This document shows, piece after piece, positions 47,451 to 56,780 of a stretch of 64,000 nucleotides of DNA. The first letter of the stretch is position 1; each line of letters starts with the position of its first letter. This DNA is from Schizochytrium sp. TIO01 (Eukaryota; Sar; Bigyra; Thraustochytrida; Thraustochytriidae): the NCBI GenBank assembly GCA_004764695.1, contig SMSO01000033.1:1627001-1691000 (forward strand), written 5' to 3'. Both the position numbers and the translations under genes were made by a program. Under the pieces are notes generated by a model. It saw only the letters and a list, made by a program, of their open reading frames with translations, made no database searches and was not told where the DNA came from.

Positions 47451-50400
47451 CGAAGCAGACGCAAGCTTTGGCTGGCCCATCGTGGCCAGAATCGGGCAGC
47501 GTGGCGGAAGCTTTCACGCCAGCACTAATCAAGGTTTGCTTTCCCGCAAGACTTGGAATGCGGCACTCACATTCGTTCTGCTTATTGTTGTACTTCAGTC
47601 CATTCCATACCCCATAAAGGCGGCACGTGCGATCTGCAAGCAATCAATCGTAGTAGCAGCAGTCAATTTTTTCTTTGTAGTGATTTTTTTTTTAATTAAA
47701 AAAATTGGACAAAAGATAAAAAGGATTTAGCACTAGCAATGGATATCAAGTATTAGTACTGCTCTTTTGTGCAAAAGAGCTTGAAATAAAAAATAGTTTG
47801 CGGTATGAAAAACACACATCAAGGAAAAGGACTACACGTTGATAGTATGGGAGGACTAAGTTCATACATCAAACTTTTCATTAAAACTTAGAATTATATT
47901 CAGATTTCAGTTGTAGGTAATATTTACGTTTACAACTTGGAAAGTTAAAGAAATTAGAGATTAACGGCGCGGCACTTAGGTAGATAGGTACATAACCTAC
48001 TACCTAACAGTCAGTCATTTTGCTTGATTAATGTTTCCTTTTCATGGTTGAAGTTGCTTGAACTCAAGCATGCACGTGCTCAAGTTTGATGAAGTTACGT
48101 ATTTGAAAGTCTGCATTTTAGTGAGAATGTGCTGCTTGCCACGCGGCATGACTGTCAAAGCATTGCCAGGAAGGCTGAAAGCTGCAAGCGTGACTGACCA
48201 CGATGTATTGCTTAGCTTGCACACAGATAGATATGGAAACAAGCAGAAAGCCTCATTACTACCACCACACCAATCTCACATGAACATTTTCTTCTCCAAC
48301 CATTTTAAAAGTTAAAAAATTATAATTATATATTTAAATTTATTTCAAGATTAAAATGTTTCTGGTCTCCTGATCAGTAAGGAGGCTAGGTTTGTCACAG
48401 GACCCTCGATGCTCATTTTGGAGATATACACCCGTGCGAACAAATCTGCCTCTGCATCTTCTTTGCAATTGCAGCTACTGCATATGGCCGCAATGCTTTC
48501 TCCGCCCAGCTTTTCCAAGCTGTGTTTTTGCGCGTCGTTGTGGCTGTGCACGTGCTCAAATTGAAAATGAGAAGAATCATTCGGTCCTATTGGTAGATAG
48601 ATAGTCATCTTTCTCCTTTGAGCGGTATCTCCGCAAAATAAAACAAGGCAAAACTTGAAAGTAAATTTGTAGAAAATGCAGAACAAACCTGCGAATGAAC
48701 AATCCTTACCCTATGCTGATTCCATTTTGATATAATATCTACTTGCCGCATTGCCCAAAGTAGCTCTGGAATGTGCTTGCAAGTATACTTGCTGACGTGC
48801 CGCGCCTGAGGCAGTCCAAGCGCGGCCACGAATCCGGAGAACATTTACCACGGAATGCTCTCTTTTTTTTTCTTCTTTTTTTTCCCGCTTTTTTTCTTTT
48901 TCTTCTTTTTTCAAAATATTTATAATTATAATTAAAATTAAAACGTGAAGGACATTGAAAAATAGACTACAGTTGAATAAATCGACCTTCACACCGCTGA
49001 CGCCAAATCTCCAGGTGACTAGACTCGGCGCAGGAGCGAGCATCGTTGTGGCTGACGGCCGGCCGCAGTGGCACGCGTCGAGGGGATCTGGCCGACGAAG
49101 TTCTGCTCAGGGACGAGGAAGCAGCATATCGTTGCTTCGCATTTACCTGAGAATACCTGCTCGAGATCGAGCGGCGTAAAAAGAGGGGCGCCATCTTGCT
49201 CAAGATTTCTTCTTAATTTTATATAGTGCCGACTTGTAGAAAGGAAAGAAGAAGATTATAAAGTCATGAAAATGGAAGAGAGCACTGCATATAAACTTTC
49301 CTCCTAATACGTAGGTCTATAAGGCTGTAAGGCTTCGAGGAGGAGCACATACATTTCGAGTGGGTGAGGGAACTTGTTTCTGTGAAGGCAAGAGACAGAT
49401 TTATTTCCTTTACCCTGAGCAAAAGCTCAGTCTGGCTGGTACGCACAGCCTCCGTTGATGGGGAACTTGACTCTAGTATCCCCGTAGCTGCTCCTACTAC
49501 ACATACTGCCTTTAAGCCGTCTGTGCTTACACTTTTACCTAAATGACCTAACCAGGAGAACAATCTCGTGCGATACTCGCATTAATTGATCAGGGCTGCC
49601 CTGAGGACCGGCGACGCGCGGCCCGGGAGAATCGACTTGCGAGGACTGAGCTGGAGCAAATGAGCAGGCGGCGATGGCATATGAACTTTGAAGGGGAAAG
49701 CCTGCAAGGTATGCAGATGCTTGCAAGTTCATCAAAAAAGGAAGAACTTTTAATTTTTTTTCATTAAAAGTTCTGTGGATGTGTGTACCGGTAGGAGCTA
49801 ATATGTGACGATTAATATTTTAATAGGGACTTTCAAAATAAATAAAAGAATATATATGCATGTTGATCACAATGACTTGCACACAAGTCTTCGCTCCGTG
49901 TTCGATGCAGAGTATGCCATTTGTGTATGTGTTGGCAGAGTCCGTCGTTTCCTAGGAGCCTCAAACCTCCAGAAGCGCCTACAATTCGCATCTCTCTATT
50001 TGCTTGCTTTCGAATTGGCGATAGTTCTGACATTTGCTCGCGCTGTGCACAAACTCAAAGTGGACACGGATGTGGGAATGGACGCGCGCGAGGTGTCCCA
50101 AATGGTCGTATCCACAAAAAGCTCCCAATTGGTTCTGCGCCTCGAATAATGGGTGATATCCAAATAGAATCTATCCAACCTGAGGTTGCTTGCTAGTGCT
50201 TCAAGATGTTCAAGTATTTGAAGAGGATGATCTTACATCAACTAGCCTCAGTCGGCCGACATATAGACCAAACAATTGACTAAGCTCAAGTCATTTCAAG
50301 CAAAGATAAGGGAGGCCTGATTCAAATTATCTTTCAACAAGCAGATGCAAAAGGATTGCCATAAGGCCGTGGTTCGGTTCAGAGCGAGCTGCTTCGAGTT

Positions 50401-51214
50401 TGTGCAAATAATTATCATTATCTATCCACCTTTGCACTTTCGCAATTCCTAGATTATTAGACCTCCATATTACTATTTGTTTCTACTATTTCTTCCAATA
50501 TACAAGGTGTCAAGTATCTTTAGTAAAGCACGATCACATCCTAAAACTAGTACCTAGGTACTGCTAATGTCCATCCACTGTTTTAACTGCATTGCACATC
50601 TTTGTAGATACTCATGTATGCGTAAACCCAGAATTGTAGTGGACCAAAAGAACTTCACTTTTAAAATCTTTTCTTAGATAGCTCAAGTGAAACCAGTCAG
50701 GAAGTGCCATATATTACTTTTGCTACCATTTTAGTTCCTCCACTGGCAGTGAAGACTTCAAGGATGTCTTACTGATACTTTGCCGCTATTTTCTTTTTTA
50801 GCAGAATGAAGACATATGCATACTCTGTGGCCTGACATTTACTACCCAGGTTTGAAGAACATTAGTAACCTAGCGCTAGCACTAGCTGCCGTTCTTTTAT
50901 TTGTGTCATTTTTCGCTTCTTTGCTTTCGATGTCCGATTATTCTATAGCTAAATTTAATTGCAAGGGCTCTAAAACAGTGGCTAGCTACCCCAATTATTC
51001 TACCACTGCCACCTGTTTGTATACGCACAAAGAACCATGCAGAGGATCCGCAAACCTTAGGCAAAAAGCATATACTAAATCACGATTTACTTATCTTAAT
51101 CAAAAAGAAAGAAGAAAAGATCCTGGTACCGAGCAATATTGGCTTCTTTTGATAGAAATACGCTCTTTGACAGGTGAGGAAAGCTAAAGTTGCCAATGAA
51201 ATTATAAAGTTGAT
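47451..51214. other. 3.7 kb AT-rich gene-poor stretch
   Basis: This holds the promoter of the membrane-protein gene and one possible split gene (48.35-49.19 kb). Low-complexity A/T blocks lie at about 47.68, 48.31, 48.87 and 48.92 kb. Open frames at 49.26-49.56, 49.8-50.2 and 50.8-51.2 kb show no domain and I regard them as chance. Confidence 0.45.
48351..49194 (-). CDS. Possible multi-exon gene for a small mitochondrial protein
   Basis: An ATG at 49194 in strong initiation context (CAAGATGGCG) opens MAPLFLRRSISSRYSQ, an Arg/Ser-rich presequence-like start, with two possible donors just inside (GTATTC, GTAAAT). After an A/T-rich stretch, 48721-48844 reads ARHVSKYTCKHIPELLWAMR and ends at a good donor (AGG then GTAAGG). 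A further open piece at 48351-48610 reads MTIYLPIGPNDSSHFQFEHV and contains CSSCNC. The pieces resemble exons, but I could not fix one consistent set of junctions, and no family is recognised. Confidence 0.3.
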
Positions 51215-52036
51215 TTACATCAATCCTTTTGTAAAATCAAGCTCGAGTCCTGAGAGTTCTTGTGAGAGGCTTAGAAACACATGGAATGTCGCAATCCACG
51301 CACGAGCTTTGATTGGGCCCTTCAATTTAGACAATATCATGTAGGCTAATGTGTAAATGACTGTTCGACGTATCGTGTCACTTGGTTGGCTCCACTCAGT
51401 TTGCTCATGAGCCCATCCACGCCCAAGCCTACGCTCAAGGTATCGAAGAATGCTACCACCAATGCCTGCCAGAAGGCTGGCAACGAACGGTGCCGCAGGT
51501 GATTCAGGGAATAGTTCTTGCGCTTTATCAACGCTACCGCAAAGAGTCGTAGATGAATCAATTGCTTCAAAAGTTGTGACCAGCAGACTTGTCAACGATC
51601 GAGGAGTAGACACCAGCTGAAAAACAGCGTCGAATGGAGACCAGTAGATAAGGCAATAGGAGAGAATCCAGGTTTGCAGAAGATCTTTGCTCCGAAAAAT
51701 GCTTGGTGGCTGAGCCATAGCTAAGTCCCGCACAGAAGTTCCACCAAATCCATGGCAGAGAAATGCACAAATCAAATCATAAAGCCAAGATGTTTGAGGT
51801 ACCAATGTGCTTCGGTCACCCTTCATGCTAGCTCCGGCACCTTCTGTAAAGGACCTCCAGGATGCAAGCGCCTTGAGGGAATGCACGAACATGAGATCCC
51901 AAGGATATCCGTCCTTCATCATGATATCGTCCCGGAAATAAATAACGAGACGATCCAGAGCACGACTTACAGATGTCTGTGATCTCAGAACATCTGAAGC
52001 AGGGGAGAGCGACCATTGGGGACTCTCAAGTGACAT
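51215..52036 (-). CDS. TRIC-type intracellular cation channel (TMEM38-like)
   Basis: 273 residues, intact, close to the usual length of the family. Conserved TRIC features are visible in order: a Trp before the first helix (ALASW), SWLYDLICAFLCHGFGGTSV followed by AQPPSIF, a helix ending in YWSPFD, a FEAIDSSTTLCGSVDKA segment where animals have the KEV.R..K...GV..A block, LLAGIGGSILRYLERRLGRG in place of the GAGGSII helix, and TIRRTVIYTLAYMI in the next helix. In animals TRIC trimers sit in the ER membrane and pass K+ to balance calcium release. The start at 52036 follows a good acceptor-like TTGGTGTTGCAG, so an upstream exon is possible. It is head to head with the 789-residue gene. Confidence 0.75.
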   Translation of the reverse strand: MSLESPQWSLSPASDVLRSQTSVSRALDRLVIYFRDDIMMKDGYPWDLMFVHSLKALASWRSFTEGAGASMKGDRSTLVPQTSWLYDLICAFLCHGFGGTSVRDLAMAQPPSIFRSKDLLQTWILSYCLIYWSPFDAVFQLVSTPRSLTSLLVTTFEAIDSSTTLCGSVDKAQELFPESPAAPFVASLLAGIGGSILRYLERRLGRGWAHEQTEWSQPSDTIRRTVIYTLAYMILSKLKGPIKARAWIATFHVFLSLSQELSGLELDFTKGLM

Positions 52037-52419
52037 CCTGCAACACCAAAAGGGCGACCTGACGGATGCAAAACTTAGACCTGCTAGCCCTTATCTACGT
52101 CGTTTCCCAAAACAGGTCGTAGGACCTGCTTGATATAAACCGTTCACAAGAGTCGCTAACACCACGGCTCTGCTTTTCACCTAGCGCTACAGCGGTGCTG
52201 CGACGTGATAGGCGGATTGAAGAAGTAAAGTAGTGATTGGGCTCGAGCAAAGTGTAATAATCAGACAGGGTCATGTGTTCCCGGAATTCCGGGATATTGT
52301 AGGCGCGGAGGTCATTTATGACTTCTACAAGTTTTGTCAACGAAATGCAAATGGGGAGGACAATAGGATGAATTGTGCGTCAAAGAAATAGTTCCTTGGT
52401 AAAACTTTTTATTCATCAC
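52037..52419. promoter_or_regulatory. Short bidirectional promoter region
   Basis: 383 bases separate the starts of two divergent genes. A minus-strand open stretch (52095-52340) begins only with TTG, so it may be UTR or part of an upstream exon of the TRIC gene. No core promoter motif is obvious. Confidence 0.4.
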
Positions 52420-54789
52420 ATGGACGTGTTCTTAGCCAATGCAAACTTTCGAAAAGCCCCTGATGCTGGAGACACTCCTGTAGAAGACGCTGCCACCTGC
52501 GAGAACCATGCGGCCTTGCCCCCAGTTCGAGCCGCATTAGTAAGAGAGGCTTGGCAGATCGTGTTGCGAGAGGTGCAAGTTGAAACTGCACAGGAAGCAC
52601 TTAAAACTTCAAGCTCCCCTCGTAAATCAGTGGTAAACTTGAAGTCTCAAAGAGTTTTGGCAGAGAGAAATGGGATCAAGAAAGCTGCGAAAAAAGGAGG
52701 TTCTCTGAGATCAAAGAAGAACATTCAAGATGGTCCACAAATGGTGCCATTAAAACGTTGTTTAGCAACATGTATCCCGGAAAGCCGAAATCGAATGTTA
52801 CAGGCGCTTCTTACATCACAACTCTCAGCAGAGGAGAAGTCAGTTAACGTTTTGGACGCTTTAAGAAAGAAAGACATTTCGCGAGACCAATTCTTTGAAT
52901 TTTGGCTGCAGGAAAGCATGCGTGTCGGAGATGATAATGTAGCTTTTCGTCATCTGTTTTTATTTCCAACTGGTGGACGCACTGATCTAGGGGAAGTTGT
53001 CCTTTCACATGCAATTGAGCGTGTTAGACCCCTCTACACAGAACAGTTTTTCCGACCTGTACGATCATTCTGGCCCCATCTTGTACGACATCATGTTTAC
53101 AAATTGCGATTCTCATTGCGTGGTCGCAGTCCTCGAGATTATAAGGTCCACCTTGAGAAATCATATTCCCTCAAGCAACGAGATCCTATTTTAGTGCTGC
53201 CTTCTGGGGTCCATTCTCTTGTGCAAACAGAGGAGCAAAACCCAGAACATGCAATACAGAGACAAGATATACTGCTTAAAAATGATAGTATTCTCACAGA
53301 GCTTGATCGACTGTGGAATCTTATTCAACCTAGCCCTACATTAACGCAAGTGCGTGCGGTTGAGATGTTGGAGCAAGGTCATGGCTTAGAAAGTGTTTGC
53401 CGCATTTTAAATCGCAAACGATACTTATTTTCGGACCGAGTTATTCGGTATCATGCAGACAAAGTTCGACGAAAGCGATCTGAGCAAGAACAAAAGGAGA
53501 GAGAATCGAAAGCTAAAAAAATTGACCGAAGATCCCGCCCAAAGTCAAGAAAAAAGAAAATAAACGATACGTTAGCCTCGAACAAAAATAATAAGAAAGC
53601 AGCCAGTGAGAAGAAGAAAGAGATGCTCCGAACGTACCGAGACCTTGCAGTGGAGCGAGAGGAACGTAAGTCGGTGCGACAATCAATTCTTAAGTTTGGT
53701 GATTTTGATTTCGATGCAGAAACTCTAGCAAGTGTAGGAAACCCGTTTAATCGACAAGAAGGCGTGATGATGCGCGAACAAGTGCGAATTGATAGTGTAC
53801 GTGCTCTGAAGATAAAAGAAGCTCAAACTGAAAAAGAGCAAGAGACAAGACTAAATCACGCTCGCCTAGCATTGGAGCGCTCAAAGGATCGTGATTGGGA
53901 TGTCATGTCGTGGGAAGATTTCTTGCTTTTCGAGGAGGCTCTCTTTTTTGCTCTTTTGGGTCCGCATCTCGCAAGATCACTTTTGCCGTTTATTCCAGAG
54001 CTCGCGATCAGAGATGTAAGAGCTCTGTTTCCTAATCAGATCGATGATGTGACACAAGGTTTTGCCAATCAAGGAGCAGATGCGAGCAATCACCACTATC
54101 TCTATAAAGGAGCACAGCAAATTGATCCTCAAAAGCTTGCACCCACTGAGGTTCCGCGTTATATTTGGAGAAAGCTTATGATCGAAGTTGCCGACCTTTG
54201 GACCAATACAGCTCATGAAAATGAATACACGGTCTTCCTACGTGATATCATGCAGCTTGTTAGTAATAGTGAGCGCTTTGTTGGAGCAAAGAATGCTCAA
54301 CAAGTGCAAGCTCTTCGGCGACTCGCAGAGATTGAGCCAGGTATGCGATTGTACCATGATGTAGATGATGATAGTGATCGTGTCTACAATGATTTACTTG
54401 AGACTAGTGCGCTTGATATTCTACGCTGGCCTGAGATACTTGGACCTGTCGAGCTCCGGTCACAAGCATGGACTATAGCATCTCGATGTAATGATGCACG
54501 CTATGAAATTCGGCGTGATGGTCCAGGTCCACAGGCATATTTTCCAGAATGGCCTAAACCTGGGTTCTCAGGACTTCATCACCCACCTGAAATTGTAATA
54601 CCATTAGAGAACCGTGCACGTGTAAGATCTTCTTTCGAACTTCAAGGGGGGGAAGTACCTTTCTTCCAGCGTGAATCAACAATCGAAAATGAACTTCGGA
54701 TATCTCGTCGTGTGTCTTCTCGAGCTCAACGTGAGCTGGAGTTATTGCTTTCTAAGAAAACTGTAGCTACACCATGCGAAATCCCTTAA
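52420..54789 (+). CDS. Unrecognised 789-residue basic protein with coiled coil
   Basis: The ATG at 52420 (MDVFLANANFRKAPDAGDTP) is the first true ATG; the frame is open 15 codons further up only from a GTG. The N-terminal third contains RDQFFEFWLQESMRVGDDNV, which reads as helical. The centre (about 350-440) is a Lys/Arg/Glu-rich coiled coil (KKINDTLASNKNNKKAASEK). The C-terminal third has a Trp- and acid-rich block (DWDVMSWEDFLLFEEALFFA) and a later well-formed region (DILRWPEILGPVELRSQAW, PGPQAYFPEWPKPGFSGLHH). The mix of folded-looking blocks with no known domain suggests a lineage-specific protein. The frame is intact over 2.4 kb and codon use matches neighbouring genes. Function unknown; a cytoskeletal or ciliary role would be a guess. 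Confidence 0.7.
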   Translation: MDVFLANANFRKAPDAGDTPVEDAATCENHAALPPVRAALVREAWQIVLREVQVETAQEALKTSSSPRKSVVNLKSQRVLAERNGIKKAAKKGGSLRSKKNIQDGPQMVPLKRCLATCIPESRNRMLQALLTSQLSAEEKSVNVLDALRKKDISRDQFFEFWLQESMRVGDDNVAFRHLFLFPTGGRTDLGEVVLSHAIERVRPLYTEQFFRPVRSFWPHLVRHHVYKLRFSLRGRSPRDYKVHLEKSYSLKQRDPILVLPSGVHSLVQTEEQNPEHAIQRQDILLKNDSILTELDRLWNLIQPSPTLTQVRAVEMLEQGHGLESVCRILNRKRYLFSDRVIRYHADKVRRKRSEQEQKERESKAKKIDRRSRPKSRKKKINDTLASNKNNKKAASEKKKEMLRTYRDLAVEREERKSVRQSILKFGDFDFDAETLASVGNPFNRQEGVMMREQVRIDSVRALKIKEAQTEKEQETRLNHARLALERSKDRDWDVMSWEDFLLFEEALFFALLGPHLARSLLPFIPELAIRDVRALFPNQIDDVTQGFANQGADASNHHYLYKGAQQIDPQKLAPTEVPRYIWRKLMIEVADLWTNTAHENEYTVFLRDIMQLVSNSERFVGAKNAQQVQALRRLAEIEPGMRLYHDVDDDSDRVYNDLLETSALDILRWPEILGPVELRSQAWTIASRCNDARYEIRRDGPGPQAYFPEWPKPGFSGLHHPPEIVIPLENRARVRSSFELQGGEVPFFQRESTIENELRISRRVSSRAQRELELLLSKKTVATPCEIP

Positions 54790-55354
54790 GCCATCTTGCA
54801 GTAGCACATTGCACGTTCTTCCAAATTAAATCCCGCCTTCTTAAAATCTAGAAATATTTTTTTGTTGTTATGCAATATGTACAAAGACTATATCCATTAT
54901 GCCCTTAGACACAGATAAAATTAAAAGCCAGGCTATGGTAGACAGCGAGTACTCTTTTCCTGTTATGTGGTAACTCTAATCCTCCACGCTGTTTGTTTTC
55001 TCAATTTTGCAGAGTTCCAATCCTTTCACTACCTGACTCCGCCACTTTTACCATCTTAGCATACCGTCCACTATATGAGAGGAGCTAATCAATCCCTACC
55101 AGGTACTAATAAATTCTTTGCATTATTATGCACGGTTCTTTGTTTCCGCGCTGGCGCTTTTCCAGGTTGTGTCTGACTCGCTACGAGATTAGATCATGTC
55201 ACATCAAATCAGAATCAAGGTGCTTCAGCTTCACAAAAGCCGTGGAGGTTGTCCCTCACTGGGCCTCAGCAGCGTGCGCATTGTGCGTGGTACTCTGTCT
55301 CTTTGCTTCGCAACAAAGTTCTTTTTGTGGATAATTTGACTTACGAGTGGAAGC
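54790..55354. other. Spacer before the SAM-domain gene
   Basis: 565 bases holding the 3' end of one gene and the promoter of the next, both on the plus strand. No gene, repeat or RNA seen. Confidence 0.4.
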
Positions 55355-56593
55355 ATGAAGGGTTTTCAAGCAGATGACATTGACGAGGACTTACTTATGG
55401 ACGAATTTGACGGTGACGAGGGAGAGGCTGCTGCTGCAAAGAAACCTTTGGCGAGAGCCCCCTTCTCTCGTAAGGTTGACCAGACAGCTCCTGCACCAGG
55501 GCCGGCACAGCGAAAATCTTTGTATCCCTCGTTAGATAGTCACGAACCAGATCCTGTTCGTGAGAGGGTTGCAAGAACCTCTAGCCCAGGCAGTGGCAAC
55601 GATACAAGTGCGGCCGGGCAAATCAAGTCGAATTCTCGAGGCTCCTTATATCCAAGTTTGCCACCTGAGGTGCCAAGTCGACCGGCTCGACCTCACAGGA
55701 AAGAAGTTAGCGAAGACGACTTGGCGTCAACAAGAGACGACCCATTCAAGTCTCATGTAGATAACAGCGCAACCCCTGCTGAAACTGCGGATGTTCCTCC
55801 CGTAGCCTCTCCTGCTGCAAAGCCCAAACGAAGTCTCGCATCCAAGCTAAAGTTCTCATTGTCAAAAAAATCCCTGGGACGCAGTGGTTCCTCTTCGAAA
55901 AATTCAAAGAAGAGCACCCAAGAAGAAAACTCGGATGATGGTGAAGTCCATGCAAAGCAGCTTAGCGCTGCTCAAGAGCTCCAGGGTGCTGGTGCAGAAC
56001 GTATCGAGGAGACGGAAGAGGAACCACCTCAACAGCGACTGCCTTTTGAGCAAGATGAACTTGCGCAATGCTGGTTTGAAGTCTTCCGTGAAGTTGGGCT
56101 TTCCGAGAGCGTAGCTAAAATGTATGCTATTGGGTTCAGCAAATATGGTATTGATGACTCAAATGCTGGAAGCTTGACCGAGGAAGATCTTGCAGCTCAC
56201 GGTATTGCCAATGCACAGCATCGAGGGATTATTATGCGGCTTATTCAGGGCCTTTTGCAGCATCAACAGGACCAAGCTGCTTTGGAGGGGGCGGCATCTG
56301 CTGCTCCTACCCAGGAACGACCTCAGCCTGACGAAGTAGTGAGTTGGGACGAGGTGGATCGTCAACAGCACAAAATGCAAGCAGAAATTGAGAAAGTAGA
56401 CCGCCTAGAGGCAAACTTAGCGAAGATCCTTGCTGGTGATACCGATCGCCAGCGTGCATTTAAAGCCCGATTAGCACGTGAACGATCCCTTCGCGAGGAG
56501 GAACGTAGTGAAGCACGTCGGCAGTTTGCTTTACGCAAAGCAAAACGCGCTATTGACCGTGTACAGAAGGAAATTGATGAATCTGCCAACTAA
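55355..56593 (+). CDS. SAM-like domain and coiled-coil protein
   Basis: 412 residues, intact, ATG at 55355. The acidic start (DDIDEDLLMDEFDGDEGEAA) is followed by a disordered Pro/Ser/Lys-rich half with two SLYPSL motifs (RKSLYPSLDS, RGSLYPSLPP) and a basic stretch (LASKLKFSLSKKSLGRSGSS). Residues about 230-295 read as a SAM domain: WFEVFREVGLSESVAKMYAI, KYGIDDSNAGSLTEEDLAAH and GIIMRLIQGLLQ carry the usual W..FL.xx..L..Y...F and I....L..LT..DL...GI...G.R..I pattern. The end (about 325-410) is a charged coiled coil. SAM domains mediate protein association, so this looks like a scaffold or adaptor. No enzymatic part is present. Confidence 0.7.
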   Translation: MKGFQADDIDEDLLMDEFDGDEGEAAAAKKPLARAPFSRKVDQTAPAPGPAQRKSLYPSLDSHEPDPVRERVARTSSPGSGNDTSAAGQIKSNSRGSLYPSLPPEVPSRPARPHRKEVSEDDLASTRDDPFKSHVDNSATPAETADVPPVASPAAKPKRSLASKLKFSLSKKSLGRSGSSSKNSKKSTQEENSDDGEVHAKQLSAAQELQGAGAERIEETEEEPPQQRLPFEQDELAQCWFEVFREVGLSESVAKMYAIGFSKYGIDDSNAGSLTEEDLAAHGIANAQHRGIIMRLIQGLLQHQQDQAALEGAASAAPTQERPQPDEVVSWDEVDRQQHKMQAEIEKVDRLEANLAKILAGDTDRQRAFKARLARERSLREEERSEARRQFALRKAKRAIDRVQKEIDESAN

Positions 56594-56780
56594 ATGTAGA
56601 GGAAACACATTCACGACTGTGACATGCCAGTATATAGATATAAATCAATTTGTTCAGTATTTCAAGTCCGATGAGTTCAGGCCTTTTGCTCATAAGATTT
56701 ACATTGTAGATTTAATAGAAAAGGAAGCATGTCGATTAGTTTGCTTACAATATAGGTAGATAACACTAAGAAAGTATCCC

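Noticed and set aside
49264-51187. Several 90-125 codon frames between 49.2 and 51.2 kb
   Set aside because: No motif, mutually overlapping frames, AT-rich composition and no splice context; treated as chance.
52095-52340. An 81-codon open frame upstream of TRIC as a separate gene
   Set aside because: It starts only with TTG, has no recognisable motif and lies in a shared promoter; it may be part of an upstream TRIC exon, but no good donor gives the right phase except a weak AG/GTCCTA.
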